NCBI GenBank assembly: GCA_015178975.1
Contig: WHVD01000007.1
Span: 682,001-746,000, forward strand
DNA length: 64,000 nt
Origin: Hysterangium stoloniferum
Taxonomy: Eukaryota > Basidiomycota > Agaricomycetes > Hysterangiales > Hysterangiaceae
Reading direction: 5' to 3'
Shown: piece after piece, positions 1-10,640 of the stretch
How positions within the stretch are numbered: position 1 is the first letter of the stretch
Layout: each line of letters opens with the position of its first letter
Notes under the pieces: model-generated
What the model saw: the letters and a program-made list of their open reading frames with translations, nothing else
What the model was told of the DNA's origin: nothing
Database searches by the model: none
Translations under genes and position numbers: made by a program

Positions 1-2
1 TT

Positions 3-472
3 TCAGATATCTTCCTTAGACATGAAATTGGGAGGTGGTGATAATTTCTCTAATTTTGGTAAAGGAACTGAGGGAGTAGAAATGGTAATGTTGGGCTTTG
101 GTGGCTTGGAAGCAATATCATCAGGAATAGTGTGAGGTGGGGCTTGGGAATTGAATATAGATGGATTGATCTGATTTGGATTTAAAAAATAACCAAAAGG
201 ATATCCTATCAATAATGAATTACTTATTCTGTATTAAATAATTGAATATAGCTCATACCTTCCAGGTCATAACCAGGTAACATCCTAGGTGGATAAGGCC
301 CATGATGATACAGTCCAGGAACTACTATATAATTTGGTAAAATAAAAATATTATTAAGGGAAACTGGCATGCCCTTTCCGGGAATAGATATTGTTGGTTT
401 ATAGTCTTTAGTATTGACAATATCAGGCCTGGAATGAAATCCAAATAATTTGTGAAAATGATGGAATGGAAA
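3..472 (-). CDS. hypothetical proline-rich protein, partial, one intron
   Basis: I do not recognise this gene. On the minus strand an open frame runs from about 472 to 259, is interrupted by a 53-nt intron (206-258, donor GTATGAG, acceptor TTGATAG) and continues in frame from 205 to 3, where the window ends. The join reads YDLE then GYPFGYFLNPN. The product is rich in Pro, Ile, Asn and Ser (for example PSVPLPKLEKLSPPP) and has no recognisable domain. No convincing start codon is visible, so an upstream exon may exist. The Helitron begins just upstream (about 490 on), so the gene may have been cut by it. The splice sites and open frame are seen; that it is a functional gene is inference. Confidence 0.4.
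206..258 (-). other. predicted 53-nt spliceosomal intron
   Basis: GTATGAG at the 5' end (252-258 read on the minus strand) and ATTGATAG at the 3' end (206-213). Removing it keeps the reading frame open on both sides. The size fits the other introns predicted in this window (47-64 nt). Confidence 0.5.
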
Positions 473-525
473 CTATATAAATAGTACATTAGAATCAGCT
501 CAAAAAGTATTCGTGCTTATGTCAT

Positions 526-741
526 GGTGCCTAGTGGCACCTTGAAAAGGCTTGGGCACCTGCTGGCACCCAAGCTGCTAAAAAAGGCAACATGGACCCA
601 CCACCCACCATACAACTTTACTTTATTTGACAAGCCTGGGAACCCTTGCTATGCTGCAGGGCTGGTCACTTCATGACCAACCCCACTACTCACTCCAAGC
701 TCCAGCGTGCTGGGGGGCAAAGCCCCCCAAAGCCCCCCACA
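526..741. repeat. cluster of short inverted repeats near the Helitron 3' end
   Basis: Seen directly: GGTGCC-TAGT-GGCACC (526-541), GCTTGGGCACC-TGCT-GGCACCCAAGC (550-575) and a G-run/C-run hairpin with AAAG loops (about 714-741). The stretch 480-1,000 has no credible coding sequence. Helitrons usually end in a hairpin shortly before CTRR, so these are candidates for the terminal or subterminal structure of the flanking Helitron. This assignment is inference. Confidence 0.35.
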
Positions 742-1000
742 TCCATGACTCTTAAGTATTTATCAGTGCTTCAAAGTATTTACAAGCACTTCTAAGTATT
801 TACATATCACAATCACTGTTAGAAGTTAGAAAAGTTAGAAACAATCAATCAAAATACATTAAAACTTCAATCTAATAATACATCTTTGTACACTATATTT
901 GCTGTTCTCTTTGTCTCCTTTAATAATCTTTTAATCCTATTCCAACTTCTTCCCCTTGAAAGTCCCACAAACAATTGCCCATGTCCAAACACTGCCATTC

Positions 1001-2619
1001 TCAAATATATTCCCATACTTTCAAAGACTGTCCCTGTGACTTGTTAATTATCATTGCAAATGCTAACGACATTGGAACCTGAATACAATGCAGTTTAAAT
1101 GGCAGTTGATCATCATTTGTAATTATTTTGATCTGTGAAAGAAATGCCAGTTTTCCCATACATGGTCCAGTCAGGATCTGCACTTGAAGCAAATGATTTT
1201 CCATTTTTAGCAGTTGCAACTGTGTCCCATTGAAAAGCTCCCTCTGTGGATCTATGTTTCATAACAGTATCAAAGGTACTCCTGGCTTCACCTCAAGTTG
1301 ACTTGGGGGAGATTCCACCAAAATTCAAGCTGTTCAAATACTCTACAGGATACATCTATATCTCACTGTCACCCACTGCATTATCAGCACTATGGTACAC
1401 ATGACTCTCCCCAGGGAATTTATTAGAAGTTCTGAATTAATCTCATCTACCTCTGAATTCCTTAGACACAGAATTGCCCAGTCTAAAAAGTCTTCATCTT
1501 GCCAATCTCTTTGGTCTCTATCCACATGGATGTTGGGATATATCTCACCAATTAGATCTGAAATTTCTGGACCACAGATAATATGAGGAGGGATATCCAT
1601 TGTATGATCCAAAGGCAAATCTTTTCCATGGCCTAATCCAAGAGCCACTGAGCACACTGTTGACTGTGTGGATCATACTGGTCCACCCGCATATTCTTTT
1701 TCAAGAACAGTACCTTGATATACTTCCACAATTCTGATTTCTGGATACATTGTCCAATGATCTGTTCTTTTGAACCCTTTGGTATAATAGGCAAAGTCTG
1801 CTGGAAGTCACCTCCCCAGGCAACAGGAATCCCTCCAAAGGGAAGATCCTCGTCTAATAAATCCTTCAGGGTTTTGTCAACTGCCTCAAATGTGAAATGT
1901 GACTGCATTGGAACTTTATACCAGATAATCAGTTGGACTTTCTTCATGAGCTCTGCTTTTTCTGAACCCTTTTTGATATGTCATAGAGCATCCTTCTCAC
2001 AGGGAACAGGGATTGAAAATGTGCTGTGAGAAGTCTGACCACCCTTGAGAATCATTGATGCAATTCCAGAAGATGCCACACAAAGCACAATGTAGCCCTT
2101 GGCACAACATGCATGTACCAGAGTATTCCATACAAAGGACTTGCCAGTCTCACCTGGACCATTCACAAAAAACAATTTGCTCTGCTGCTCCTCATCCACT
2201 GCCTTCATGATAGTCTCAAAGCCAGCTCATTTTTCAGGATTGCACTTTTCAAGATTAGCTTGGGCACTGGCATGCTCAATATCAACATCATAATATGACT
2301 GCTCCTTAATGAGATGGTTGCCAAGAATCCTATCCCAAATATCAGTGCAGTTTGGCATGGTTGGATAGTATGAGAGGGACTTTCCAGAATAGCAGAGGAT
2401 CTTATCAATCTCATAGAGACCAAAGTCATAAATGCTGTTTGGTGATGGATTGAGAATGCCATGTTTTTTCTGAAGTATGAACTTCAAGTCATGATAAAGA
2501 AGTACTTTGAAGTTATTCCAGAGTTCATGGAGTTGTGCAGGGGAGGACATGGTCAAAATGATAGCAAACACCCTGTGAAGTTGAAACCCAGAGTCTATAT
2601 GACTGGCTTCTGTGAGGCA
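1001..2619 (-). pseudogene. Helitron PIF1-like helicase domain, frameshifted
   Basis: In the intact family this is the superfamily 1B helicase that unwinds DNA during rolling-circle transposition. Minus-strand pieces in order: linker with FGLYEIDKILCYSGKSL (about 2,622-2,227), Walker A as NGPGETGKSFVWNTL (about 2,160), GDFQQTLPIIPKGSKE (about 1,800) and the C-terminal signature AFAMIINKSQGQSLKV (about 1,040), ending at a stop at 1,001. The pieces lie in several frames (2,622-2,227; 2,208-1,981; 1,947-1,633; 1,657-1,343; 1,219-1,001), so at least four frameshifts or stops have accumulated. Walker A carries GET where GGT is usual. Upstream it is cut by the 511-bp insertion. It cannot make a working protein. 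Confidence 0.85.
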
Positions 2620-3130
2620 CATATGCCACTGCTTTTGACTCTTTTATTTATTACGTACATTAGTAATATTCATGTAATTATATTACGGTTATCTCCTGCT
2701 TCTCGTGACTCGAACCCAGACATTCCTTGAAGAGATGTCAGAATGTCTGGTTTTCCACCAAGACGTCCGGGTCAGAAACGGATAATCATGTTGAAAGCGG
2801 AAAGAAATTCAGACCAGCGGCCGGCGGGGAGTAACTACGGAAAGAATTAAAGTCATAGTTAGCATAGGAATTCATAGGCAAAAAGGACAAAATGGGACTC
2901 ACGTTCCAGAATGAAGAGGAAGAAGGACCCAGTGACATGGGGTATCCTGAAGAAGACAAAGCATCAGTCAATTGGCATTTGATCCGGGCGGGCATGCATG
3001 GATATTGAAGAGTATAACTCAAGAGGAGGTACGGCTGCTAGTGGCCATAGAGTTTTGTGGTTGAAAAGTAAACTAAATTTTTGTGGCCGGGTTTATTTGG
3101 ATAAGCTTGGTGAAACCCTAAAATGATTTC
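2620..3130 (-). mobile_element. 511-bp chimeric insertion inside the Helitron
   Basis: It is flanked by the 7-bp direct repeat TGAGGCA (2,613-2,619 and 3,131-3,137), and the Helitron reading frame resumes on both sides. Inside: a stretch with a tRNA B-box-like GGGTTCGAGTC on the minus strand (about 2,706-2,718); about 75 bp of gypsy pol (2,743-2,815) closely matching 17,909-17,983; a foreign block (2,816-3,048) matching the flank module X of the gene array (compare 48,776-48,860, inverted); and more gypsy sequence (3,049-3,085). The mosaic with a target duplication suggests a chimeric retroposed or recombined molecule. The mechanism is inference. Confidence 0.55.
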
Positions 3131-3137
3131 TGAGGCA

Positions 3138-3299
3138 TGAGCCACTTTAAAAGGCTATCTAAATCGTCTGAAGGTGGGCACAGTGGTCATCTTCAAGTAA
3201 ACCATGCACAGGTTTGCTGAAATGTGGGATAAGTCTCACCCTGAAAGGTCCTGAGCTGTTCAAAATGAGGTGGCACCTATGACAACAGTGAGCAATGTG
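3138..3299 (-). pseudogene. Helitron Rep-helicase linker fragment
   Basis: Minus-strand translation contains the family pattern around GLLEDD and the preceding PHFSKPVHG stretch, which in intact Helitrons lies between the Rep and helicase parts. It continues the frame content of 4,727-4,829 once the Tc1 element at 3,300-4,726 is removed, and is followed by the 511-bp insertion. It has frameshifts and stops. Confidence 0.6.
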
Positions 3300-4726
3300 C
3301 AGTGAGGGACAAAACCCTTCTAATGATTTTTAGTTGTGCAAAAATTCTTGAATAACTCAAGAACCACTTTAGATACAGACCTGAAATTTGGTGGTTGGTT
3401 AGGTCTATATGTTATCTATATGCCATTAAAATATTATGACATAAGCACTGGTATTTTCCATGCTATAAATAAAATAATAATAAAATCACATTGGAAGGGT
3501 TTGTCCCTGGTATAAAAAGAACACAAATCAAACAATCTAGTGCTTGGTATAGCCTCCCTTTGCCTTCAAAACAGCCTCAACTCTTTTAGTCATACTCTCT
3601 ATCAAATTATGAAAAGTAGAGGAAGGGATCTTCTCCCACTCTGTCTAAACCTCTCCCACAACTCATGAATACTCTTGGGTGCCACTTCATACTCTCCCAG
3701 CCTCTTCTTGAGGTAATACCAGAGGTGTTCAATTGGATAAGGTCAGCATCCATCCTTCCATCAATTTTGGTGGAATATTCTGGTCCTTCCCACAACATAC
3801 AGCTTCACAACATCAGATTTCCTCCTCCAAACCTGACTGTACCCTCAACCACCCTATCATTGAGTCCCTCTCCTGCCCTTTTCCATACCTACTTCCTCCC
3901 ATCTGACCCCAAACAATTGATTTTTGTCTCATCTAACCAAACAAACCTCTTCCAATTGTCCACAGTCCAGTCCTTGTGTCCCAGAGCAAAGCCCATCCTT
4001 GCCTTCCTATGCCTCTTAGTGAGTACACGCCCTTTTCTCTTCACCACAGCTCTCATTCCAGCTTTCTTGAGTGCTCTATGAAAAGTCTTCACTGAAATAG
4101 ACTCTCCAGTCATATTTTGAAAAGTTTTGGTGACCTCAGTGGCATGTCCTGCCTTCTGAGAAGTGATTTGTTAGAGGGAATAATGAATATCTGAGGGAGA
4201 AAGCTTGCATGGATGGCCACCAGGTGCTTTGGCAAGTGGTGGGCAATGGGTAAAGTGAATTCTGGATATAGTAAATTGACCTCTGCCAGTGATTGCAGAG
4301 ATCTGAGAAGCAGACTTGCCCTTATTGAGGAAAATGAAAATGTGGCTAACCTGAGGAGGGGTAAGAGCTTTCATGGTGTAGAATGTTGAGTTGTGAGGAT
4401 GTTGTTGAACTAGAAAGTGAACAGTATATACATATATATCTAATTTTGACAGGTCACATGATTTTAATTTGCACTTCTTTGCATATAATAAATAATGTTT
4501 TGTGCTGATCATGTGACTGGGACAAAACCCTTCCAATGTGATTTTATTATTATTTTATTTATAGCATGGGAAATACTAATACTTATGTCATAATATTTTA
4601 AGGGCATATAGATAACATGTAGACCTAACTAACCACTAAATTTCAGGTCTGTATCTATAGTGGTTCTTGAGTTATTCAAGAATCTTGCACAACTAAAAAT
4701 CATTGGAAGGGTTTTGTCCCTCACTG
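3300..4726 (-). mobile_element. Tc1/mariner element A (1,427 bp) with ~211-bp TIRs
   Basis: Terminal inverted repeats start CAGTGAGGGACAAAACCC at 3,300 and end with the reverse complement at 4,726. They run about 211 bp inward (3,300-3,510 and 4,516-4,726) with few differences. The right flank is TA (4,727-4,728), as expected for Tc1/mariner; the left flank is TG, so one copy of the target duplication has mutated. The element interrupts the Helitron linker. It encodes one broken transposase on the minus strand. Confidence 0.9.
3537..4374 (-). pseudogene. Tc1/mariner transposase, internally deleted
   Basis: In the family this is a DDE transposase that cuts at TA sites. The N-terminus from ATG at 4,374 (MKALTPPQVSHIFIFLNKG) looks like the helix-turn-helix region. 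From 4,113 it reads KKAGMRAVVKRKGRVLTKRH and VWLDETKINCLGSDGRK, which holds the first catalytic Asp. The segment with the second Asp (QQDNDPKH in element B) is absent, and after 3,798 only the C-terminus remains, ending VLKAKGGYTKH at 3,537. Loss of a catalytic residue plus frameshifts makes it inactive. It is a relative of element B's transposase, not a recent copy. Confidence 0.85.
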
Positions 4727-4829
4727 TATGGAGGTGGAATCTTTCCCCACTGGCAATATTGACAAAATGAATATGCTGTATGGAAACACCACTTTTACAT
4801 GGCTTCCATGATTTCCTCTTGGGTACATA
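4727..4829 (-). pseudogene. Helitron Rep-helicase linker fragment between two Tc1 elements
   Basis: The 103 bp between elements A and B encode, on the minus strand, a stretch with GVSIQHIHFVNIASGERFHL, matching the Helitron linker pattern that contains GERF-L. The frame is continuous with 6,458-6,696 once element B is removed. This shows that both Tc1 elements inserted into one Helitron gene. Confidence 0.7.
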
Positions 4830-6457
4830 CAGTGACCTCAAAAACCCTTTCCATGTTGACCCCAAATGCAGTGTTTGAAGAACACCACCTTACAGTGTGG
4901 GGATTACACTTAGCTTTGGCGGAGTCATACATAGTACATCCCCTTGGCTACAATATTGCTCCCTGGGTCATGTGATTCTGATCACAGGGTATAGAGATAT
5001 AATTAATTTAAAACAGCAATACCATGGAAAGGGTTTTTGCACTTTTGAACGGAACAGGGTATTTACATATTATCAGTACTTGTTATAACCACCTTTTGCT
5101 TTAAGCACTGCTTGAACCCTTCTAGGCATGCTTTCAATCAATTTCTGACACTCCTCAACTGGTATTCTATCCCACTCCACTTGAATCCTTTCCCACAACT
5201 CATGAATTCCATTGGGGGGGTTTTCATGCTCTGCAAGCCTTCTCTTGAGACAACCCTAGAGATGTTCAATAGGATTCAGGTCTGGGGACTGTGCAGGCCA
5301 AACCATAGTCCTGAATTCTTGCTCTTCTAGCCAGTTCTTGACCAGCCTGCAGGTATGCTTAGGGTCATTATCCTGCTGAAAGATGATGTCAGAAGGATTG
5401 AGACCATAATACTCCAGGGTTTGCTGGAGCTCATCCTTCAAAATTTGAAGATAGAGGTCTCCATCCATCCTACCATCAATCTTGCTAACAAAGCCAACTC
5501 CCTCCCAAGTTATACAACCCCACATCATAAGAGAACCTCCTCCAAACTTCAGAGTTCCCTCTACCAGCTTATCATTAAGGCCTTCACCTGCCCTTTTCCA
5601 TGCCAATTTACGTCTATCTGATCCTAGGCGATTGATTTTGGTTTCATCAGACCATATAACCTTCTTCCAATCCTCCATTGTCCAATCCTGGTGAGCATAG
5701 GCAAAGTCCAAGTGAGCTTTGTGATGTCTAGTGGAAAGAAGGGAGCATTTTGACTTGACCACAGCCTTCATACCAGCTTTCTTCAAGTGGAGGTGAACTG
5801 ACTGGCAGAGAGAGGCTGGTTGATAATGTTGGTAAGGGCTTTGGTCACTTGGACAGCATTTTCAGCTTTGCCAGGAGATGCTGAGCATGTCAAATATTTG
5901 TAGGAGAAAGCTTTGAGGAACAACCCCCAACAGCTTTGGAAAGGAGAGAACAATGTTTGGAGGGAAGTTTGGAGGGAAGTTTGGATATGGCAGATAGGCT
6001 AACTAACACCAATTCTCTTGGCAATAGCTTCACCAGAGTGGCCAGAATCAAGCAAGGAGAGGAAGGTATTTTGTTGAGTAAGGGAGAGGGATCTGACCAT
6101 GATGGTGGTTAGGAATCAAGAAGTGTGGAAGTGTGAGAACTTTTTTAAACTCAGACATACTATTTACATGTATATATCTATTTGTACCAACAAATAATAG
6201 ACATTATTCTATGATTTGACTGAGATCCTAGTCATCAGTTCAAAAGTGCAAAAACCCTTTCCATGGTATTGCTGTTTTAAATTAATCATATCTCTACACC
6301 CTGTGATCAGAATCACATGACCTAGGGTGCAATATTGTAGCCAAGAGGATATACTAGTATGACTCCACCAAAGCTAAGTGTAATTCCCATGCTATAAGGT
6401 GGTGTTCTTCAAACACTGCATTTGGGGTCAACATGGAAAGGGTTTTTGAGGTCACTG
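4830..6457 (-). mobile_element. Tc1/mariner element B (1,628 bp) with ~220-bp TIRs and TA duplication
   Basis: It starts CAGTGACCTCAAAAACCC at 4,830 and ends with the reverse complement at 6,457. The TIRs extend about 220 bp on each side (4,830-5,050; 6,238-6,457). TA flanks both ends (4,828-4,829; 6,458-6,459). It carries a transposase gene on the minus strand (6,100-5,073). Confidence 0.93.
5073..6100 (-). pseudogene. Tc1/mariner DD34E transposase, near-complete with stops
   Basis: DDE transposase that in the family binds the TIRs and moves the element by cut-and-paste. ATG at 6,100 (MVRSLSLTQQ, helix-turn-helix start) is followed by a TAG after IAKRIGVS and a small tandem duplication (about 5,955-5,995) that disrupts the frame. 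From 5,786 to 5,256 a 176-residue frame is open: first Asp in VIWSDETKINRLGSD, second in FQQDNDPKHTCRL, then 34 residues to the Glu of SPDLNPIEHL. The next codon is TAG (5,255-5,253) where the family has Trp (TGG). Beyond it the frame is open to a normal end, AVLKAKGGYNKY then TGA at 5,073. The catalytic triad is intact; two nonsense codons plus the duplication silence it. Confidence 0.9.
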
Positions 6458-8805
6458 TATGTGAAATACTCAGGAAAGTCCATAGAAAATGTGTCCTGGG
6501 CACACTGTCCATTATACCCAATGAGATCCTTGGAATTAGCTTCAAAATAAGCCATGAGAGTTGTCCCTGAATGCTCTGCCCTTTGTAAAGTCTCATGAGG
6601 ACCTTGATCACCATCAAAAAGTACAGTGTTTTCTCCAGGAAGAGGGACCCCAAGTGTGATTACTGCAGGAACCTGGGTATGGAGTTTATTACACATTAAT
6701 CACCAGACAGACTCATGTGTACTGACATAATGTGCATCTACTATTGAATCTCATCTGGTGTTGTTCCAAATTCCATAGTTGTATGATCATGGCCCTTGTA
6801 ACAGTATTTATGGATGTATTTCATTGACCTATTGGTAAAGGTCAACTCTACATTGATGTGGCATTCAAAGGTGAGAATCAAATAGGGGAGTAAGTGACAA
6901 CATGTCTGTTGTCATATGTAAACTTGGAAGTTTCATAAACCCTTCCATTGTTAGGGTGAAGGTATGTTGGATAGCCTTCCTGATTTACAATAGTGGCTTC
7001 ACACCAATCCTTGGGATAGTGTTTACTGCATTTCTTATTTACCATACAAGCAGCATTTGGATTATCAATTCCACAGGGACCATAGGTCATGAGCTGTCCT
7101 GCTAAATTAAATAGTCTGGGATGTGTTTCAGGATCTGGAAAACAGGCAGAAACAAATGAGTTGACATCTTCTGGTTTCTTTGGTTTATCCTGGTCATCAA
7201 ACCATATGAGGCAGTGCATGTGTGGAAGACCACAATTTTGGAATTCAATGACATGGATATGAGCTACTGTTCTACCAAAGATGTGATCTTCTGTGATCAT
7301 CTTGAGCAACTTAGCCTTCTTGGCAGCAATGATACAGGAGACCAAATCAGGCTGATCAGCAGCAGTCTGTCCAGGAAGCCATTCATCAGTCACCTCCTTC
7401 CACTTGGACTTGGCAGTCATGGTGATGAAGCAACTGGCATTGCCATACTTTTGTGCAATTGAAAATGAATGTTGTAGACTTTGTCTCATATCCCTTGAAC
7501 TGCTAGTAAATGTAGAAGGGAGTATCACCCTCTGGCCAATGCTATTGGCATCTGTGTTGACATCCTGATTAGTAAATGCATCAACTACCTGGTTGTAGAG
7601 TTCTGCACATACTGTAACCTTGGTTGATTATCCCTGAGAAATCTCAATCTGCACTGCTCTGTTACTGCCCAGGCATTGACAATATACTGCTGGAATAGCT
7701 TTTGTGCATAAAAAAGGGTCATGGCTTCATGTGCTCTGGGAAATAGGCAATAGGCATAATATTTACATTGGGTCACTTTATGACTTTTATCTTCATCTTC
7801 ACCTTCTTCATCCTGCGGTCCAGGCTGGGGCTGCCAATTTTGATTTACATAGGGAATGTCCCATGACCAACCACACTCACCTCTGGGGAAGAGCATGCCA
7901 TAATGAAGGGGTGTATAAATGGCTTGTGCTTCATGCACATGAACTGCTCCCCTTCTATGAACAATAATATCCCTTGGGTCACCATGACCTGCATCACCAT
8001 TTCCAGGGAGAATGACTGCAAGTTCATCACCAGTTGGAAGGTTGTACCATCTGGGATTATTAAAAGCCTTGTAGCTCAACCTGACATGCAATCTTGGAGC
8101 CTCTGCCTGTGTCCTCAATCATTCATGTGCCTGGCAATAGAGTCCTATGAAGGGGTTATATCGTTCCATCATATCTTGGAGATCACAAAAGGTTTGGTTG
8201 TTTAGGTTTTGATTGGCCCTGTGATTCTGCCTCTGCTGGAATCCCTGCCTCAGTCCATCCTCCTGTGCCAATGCAGGATCATGGATGTAAAGCTGAGCAT
8301 AACTACATGATACACCTTATGTGTAAGGAATCAAGGCACCATGCTGGTGATACAATTCACCATGGATTTTGAAGACATATGGGCCACCACCACCTTGTAA
8401 GACAGATTTATCCAAATTGACACCCAGTGATGTAAATTCATATGCATTATTATAGGCATGAATATTCTTGAGAAATTCTCTGCTATTGTCTGTATTATCC
8501 TCCAGGAGAGACCTTAAAGTGTGAGGGACTGGCTCAAGTATTAGAAGGGCCACCTTTCCTTGCTTGCAACACTTGCCAAATTTTGGATGTGTCTTAGAGC
8601 TATTTGAGATACGCTCATCCATCCAGTGCAAAGATCCACAGTCTGAACACTGTATGTCCATACCTCCCAAGTCATGTCTTTGAAACCTGTCCTCCACACC
8701 TGGTTGCCATCCAATGGGTAATTGTGGAATGGGAGGTGGAGGCATAGCTGCAGGGTGTAAAATGCTTGGAGGTGGGGAGCCATGGGAAGAGAGTGGGAAA
8801 TCCAT
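6458..8805 (-). pseudogene. Helitron Rep domain (Zn finger, HUH, Y2), broken
   Basis: Rolling-circle replication initiator part of a Helitron transposase. Order on the minus strand: proline-rich start (8,805), Zn-finger region CSDCGSLHW and FGKCCKQGK (about 8,650-8,550), GGGGPYVFKIHGELYHQHG, then WYNLPTGDELAVILPGNGD (8,118-7,585), Helitron-like N domain with FITMTAKSKW, and the HUH motif GLPHMHCLIW (about 7,230-7,200). The paired tyrosines are in KYIHKYCYKGHD (about 6,800). An in-frame TGA after QAHE (about 8,118) and frameshifts near 7,540 and 6,880 break it. Downstream it runs into Tc1 element B. Family membership is clear; activity is excluded. Confidence 0.88.
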
Positions 8806-9545
8806 TCATCAATGAACAGAGAGCTTATGACCAGGCAACTGAGCAAATTAAAGCAGATTGAAAACTCGAATGAGTACCAGAGGGTTGCATACAATAAAAT
8901 TATGGATGCTGTCATTGCAAGGCATGAAACTGGAAAGCCTTTCTTTTTGAATGGACCTGGGGGTACCTGAAAATCATTTGTTTGGAATACTTTGGCACAT
9001 GCCTTCTAAGGCAAAGGACTCATTGTACTTTGTGTTGCCTCCTCTTGCTTCACTTATTATGAGTGGTGGGCAGACATTTCATAGCATGTTTCAAGTTCCC
9101 CTTGAGGTTGATGAGAAATCCATCTGTAAAATGAAGAAATGCTCAGATAAGGCCAATCTAATGAAAGTTCCAATGCAGAATTACTTTGCCTGTGAGGCAG
9201 TAGATTGGAGCCTTAGAGATATTCTTAACAAGGATATTTCTTTGGAAGCATTACAGTAGCATGGGATGGTGACTTTCAACAGACATTGCCTATCATTCCT
9301 AAAGGTTCAAAAGAAGATATTATTGGTGCATGTCTCATGGTCTCACCTTTGGAACAATGTCAAGATTCTGTTTCCGACTGGAATATGCATGTAGATCCTA
9401 CTGACTCTGTCCTTGAGATTCAGATGTAGATCAAATCAATGACATACTCTTTGAAAAATTTCCAGACATTGGGAAAACCTCCTACAGTGCAGATAGTGTG
9501 AAAGATAGAGGCAATGAGACATTACTGTATATCAAGCTTATATGC
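8790..9545 (+). pseudogene. second Helitron helicase fragment, plus strand
   Basis: Plus-strand remnants of a PIF1-like Helitron helicase: NEQRAYDQATEQIKAD (about 8,810), SNEYQRVAYNKIMDAV, Walker A as NGPGGT followed by TGA then KSFVWNTL (about 8,950-8,990), GDFQQTLPIIPKGSKE (about 9,270-9,320) and VDQINDILFEKFPDIGKTS (about 9,425). At least six stops or shifts are present. It lies head-to-head with the minus-strand Helitron and is truncated on the right by an LTR fragment. The GGA-to-TGA change removes a P-loop Gly. Confidence 0.8.
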
Positions 9546-10209
9546 TGTGCCCCCACAAATATCCATTAAGTGTCCTTAAATTTTGGATGGGCGAAGACTA
9601 ATCCTAATGAGTTCCTTTCAGCGTAATACTGATTGGGACCAAAGGTTAAGTTAAGTGTCAGGCCAAGGGGTCAGGGACTGAGAGTGAGCGAGTGCACGCG
9701 AAGGCAGAAGATGGAATTCTTAGTATGAGACTTCTGGAGGTGTAAGAGGGTATTCTGAGTCGATATTCTGATTGCCTAGTAACTACAACTACAGTGGATT
9801 TATAAGTTATTGGCATCTCGAAAATACTAACTAAGGGAGAAGTGGAACAATACTATTATTGACAAATAAGCTTGACTAGGAACCAGAAGGTTACAATAAG
9901 TTTGGAGGCTGTGATTAACTGAGAGTGGAATTTACGAGAAAGGAAATAGTTCAAGGGTTGCAAGTATATACGGGCATATGTGAAACATAGAGTCAGACAG
10001 ATCAACATAATAAAAAGGGATGTATCAAAGCATAACCAGATAGTACCAGTATAACCTGACAGGAATGTAAATGGGGTTTGATTGCCATGAAGGCATATGT
10101 CAGTGTTGGGTGACTGACAGTTTCCGATATGATGACTTGATCAATGACTTGAAACATCAATAGGTGGTAATATCCTCGGGGACCGTCAGGTTGTGACACA
10201 GTCATAACA
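9536..10209 (-). repeat. truncated gypsy-type LTR, minus orientation
   Basis: Reads TGTTATGACTGTG from 10,209 on the minus strand and matches, inverted, the solo LTR at 11,113-11,773. Identity is moderate near the start and high in the second half. It lacks the last ~70 bp of the LTR. Together with 11,113-11,844 it forms a long inverted repeat with about 0.9 kb between the arms. No coding sequence. Confidence 0.75.
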
Positions 10210-10390
10210 CCCTCCTAAGCATATTTTCAATAAAATCCTGACACACATTTACATCAATCTTGTACCATTTCTCCACCACCCTCTCTCAAAACTCTTCCAT
10301 CCCCTGGGTTCTCATACCCCCCTGTCAACCTCCTCTTCAGGTTATTCCATAAGTGTTCAATAGGATTCAAGTCAGGAGACTGTGAGAGAA
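10210..10390 (-). pseudogene. Tc1/mariner transposase C-terminal fragment
   Basis: The minus strand reads QSPDLNPIEHLWNNLKRRL (about 10,390-10,330), the third catalytic region of Tc1-type transposases, and in another frame IDVNVCQDFIENMLRRV, matching the C-terminus of element B. Here the Trp after EHL is kept, unlike in element B. Both ends are truncated and there are frameshifts. Confidence 0.75.
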
Positions 10391-10484
10391 CCCACAGCTT
10401 CACCATCCACCTGGAAATCCAGTTCCACAGCAGCAACAGCAACAGCAACTACAGTTCACCCCACCTCCAAATTATCAACACAGA

Positions 10485-10640
10485 CAGTTGTAAACTGCTT
10501 TACTTGGTCAAGTGGGTGGGTTCCGAGGGCACAGATGAAGACATCTTGAATATTGGCCATGGAACTCAGGAATGCCACAGAGATTGTCACTGACTTTCAT
10601 ACAGCATACCCACTCAAACCTGGCCCATTATCCTCTCTCT
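10485..10640 (+). pseudogene. gypsy pol C-terminal chromodomain remnant
   Basis: Translation CKLLYLVKWVGSEGTDED matches the chromodomain at the end of pol in elements #1 and #2 (KLLYLVKWVGYEGTDEE), where it is thought to guide integration to chromatin marks. After this point the frame is lost, although DNA similarity to 31,220-31,376 continues. Fragment only. Confidence 0.7.

Larger units (their letters stand above)
489..8805 (-). mobile_element. Helitron, minus strand, decayed and nested
   Basis: Pieces of a Helitron Rep-helicase occur in order on the minus strand: Zn finger and Rep N-terminus (8,805-7,585), HUH and Y2 region (7,528-6,740), linker (6,696-6,458; 4,829-4,727; 3,299-3,138) and PIF1-like helicase (2,619-1,001). 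They are separated by two Tc1/mariner elements and a 511-bp insertion that clearly arrived later. The 3' end is uncertain. Two near-palindromes (526-541, GGTGCC/GGCACC; 550-575, GCTTGGG/CCCAAGC) and a CTAA at 492-489 followed by T are compatible with a Helitron 3' terminus, but the spacing is longer than usual. The 5' TC end was not identified and is probably lost at the junction with the second Helitron near 8,800. Confidence 0.7.

Noticed and set aside
2690-2730. Possible tRNA gene (GGGTTCGAGTC on the minus strand)
   Set aside because: Only a B-box-like match; no A box, D arm or acceptor stem could be found upstream.
7585-8205. Plus-strand frames opposite the Helitron Rep
   Set aside because: Shadows of the minus-strand Rep domain, which has recognisable motifs.
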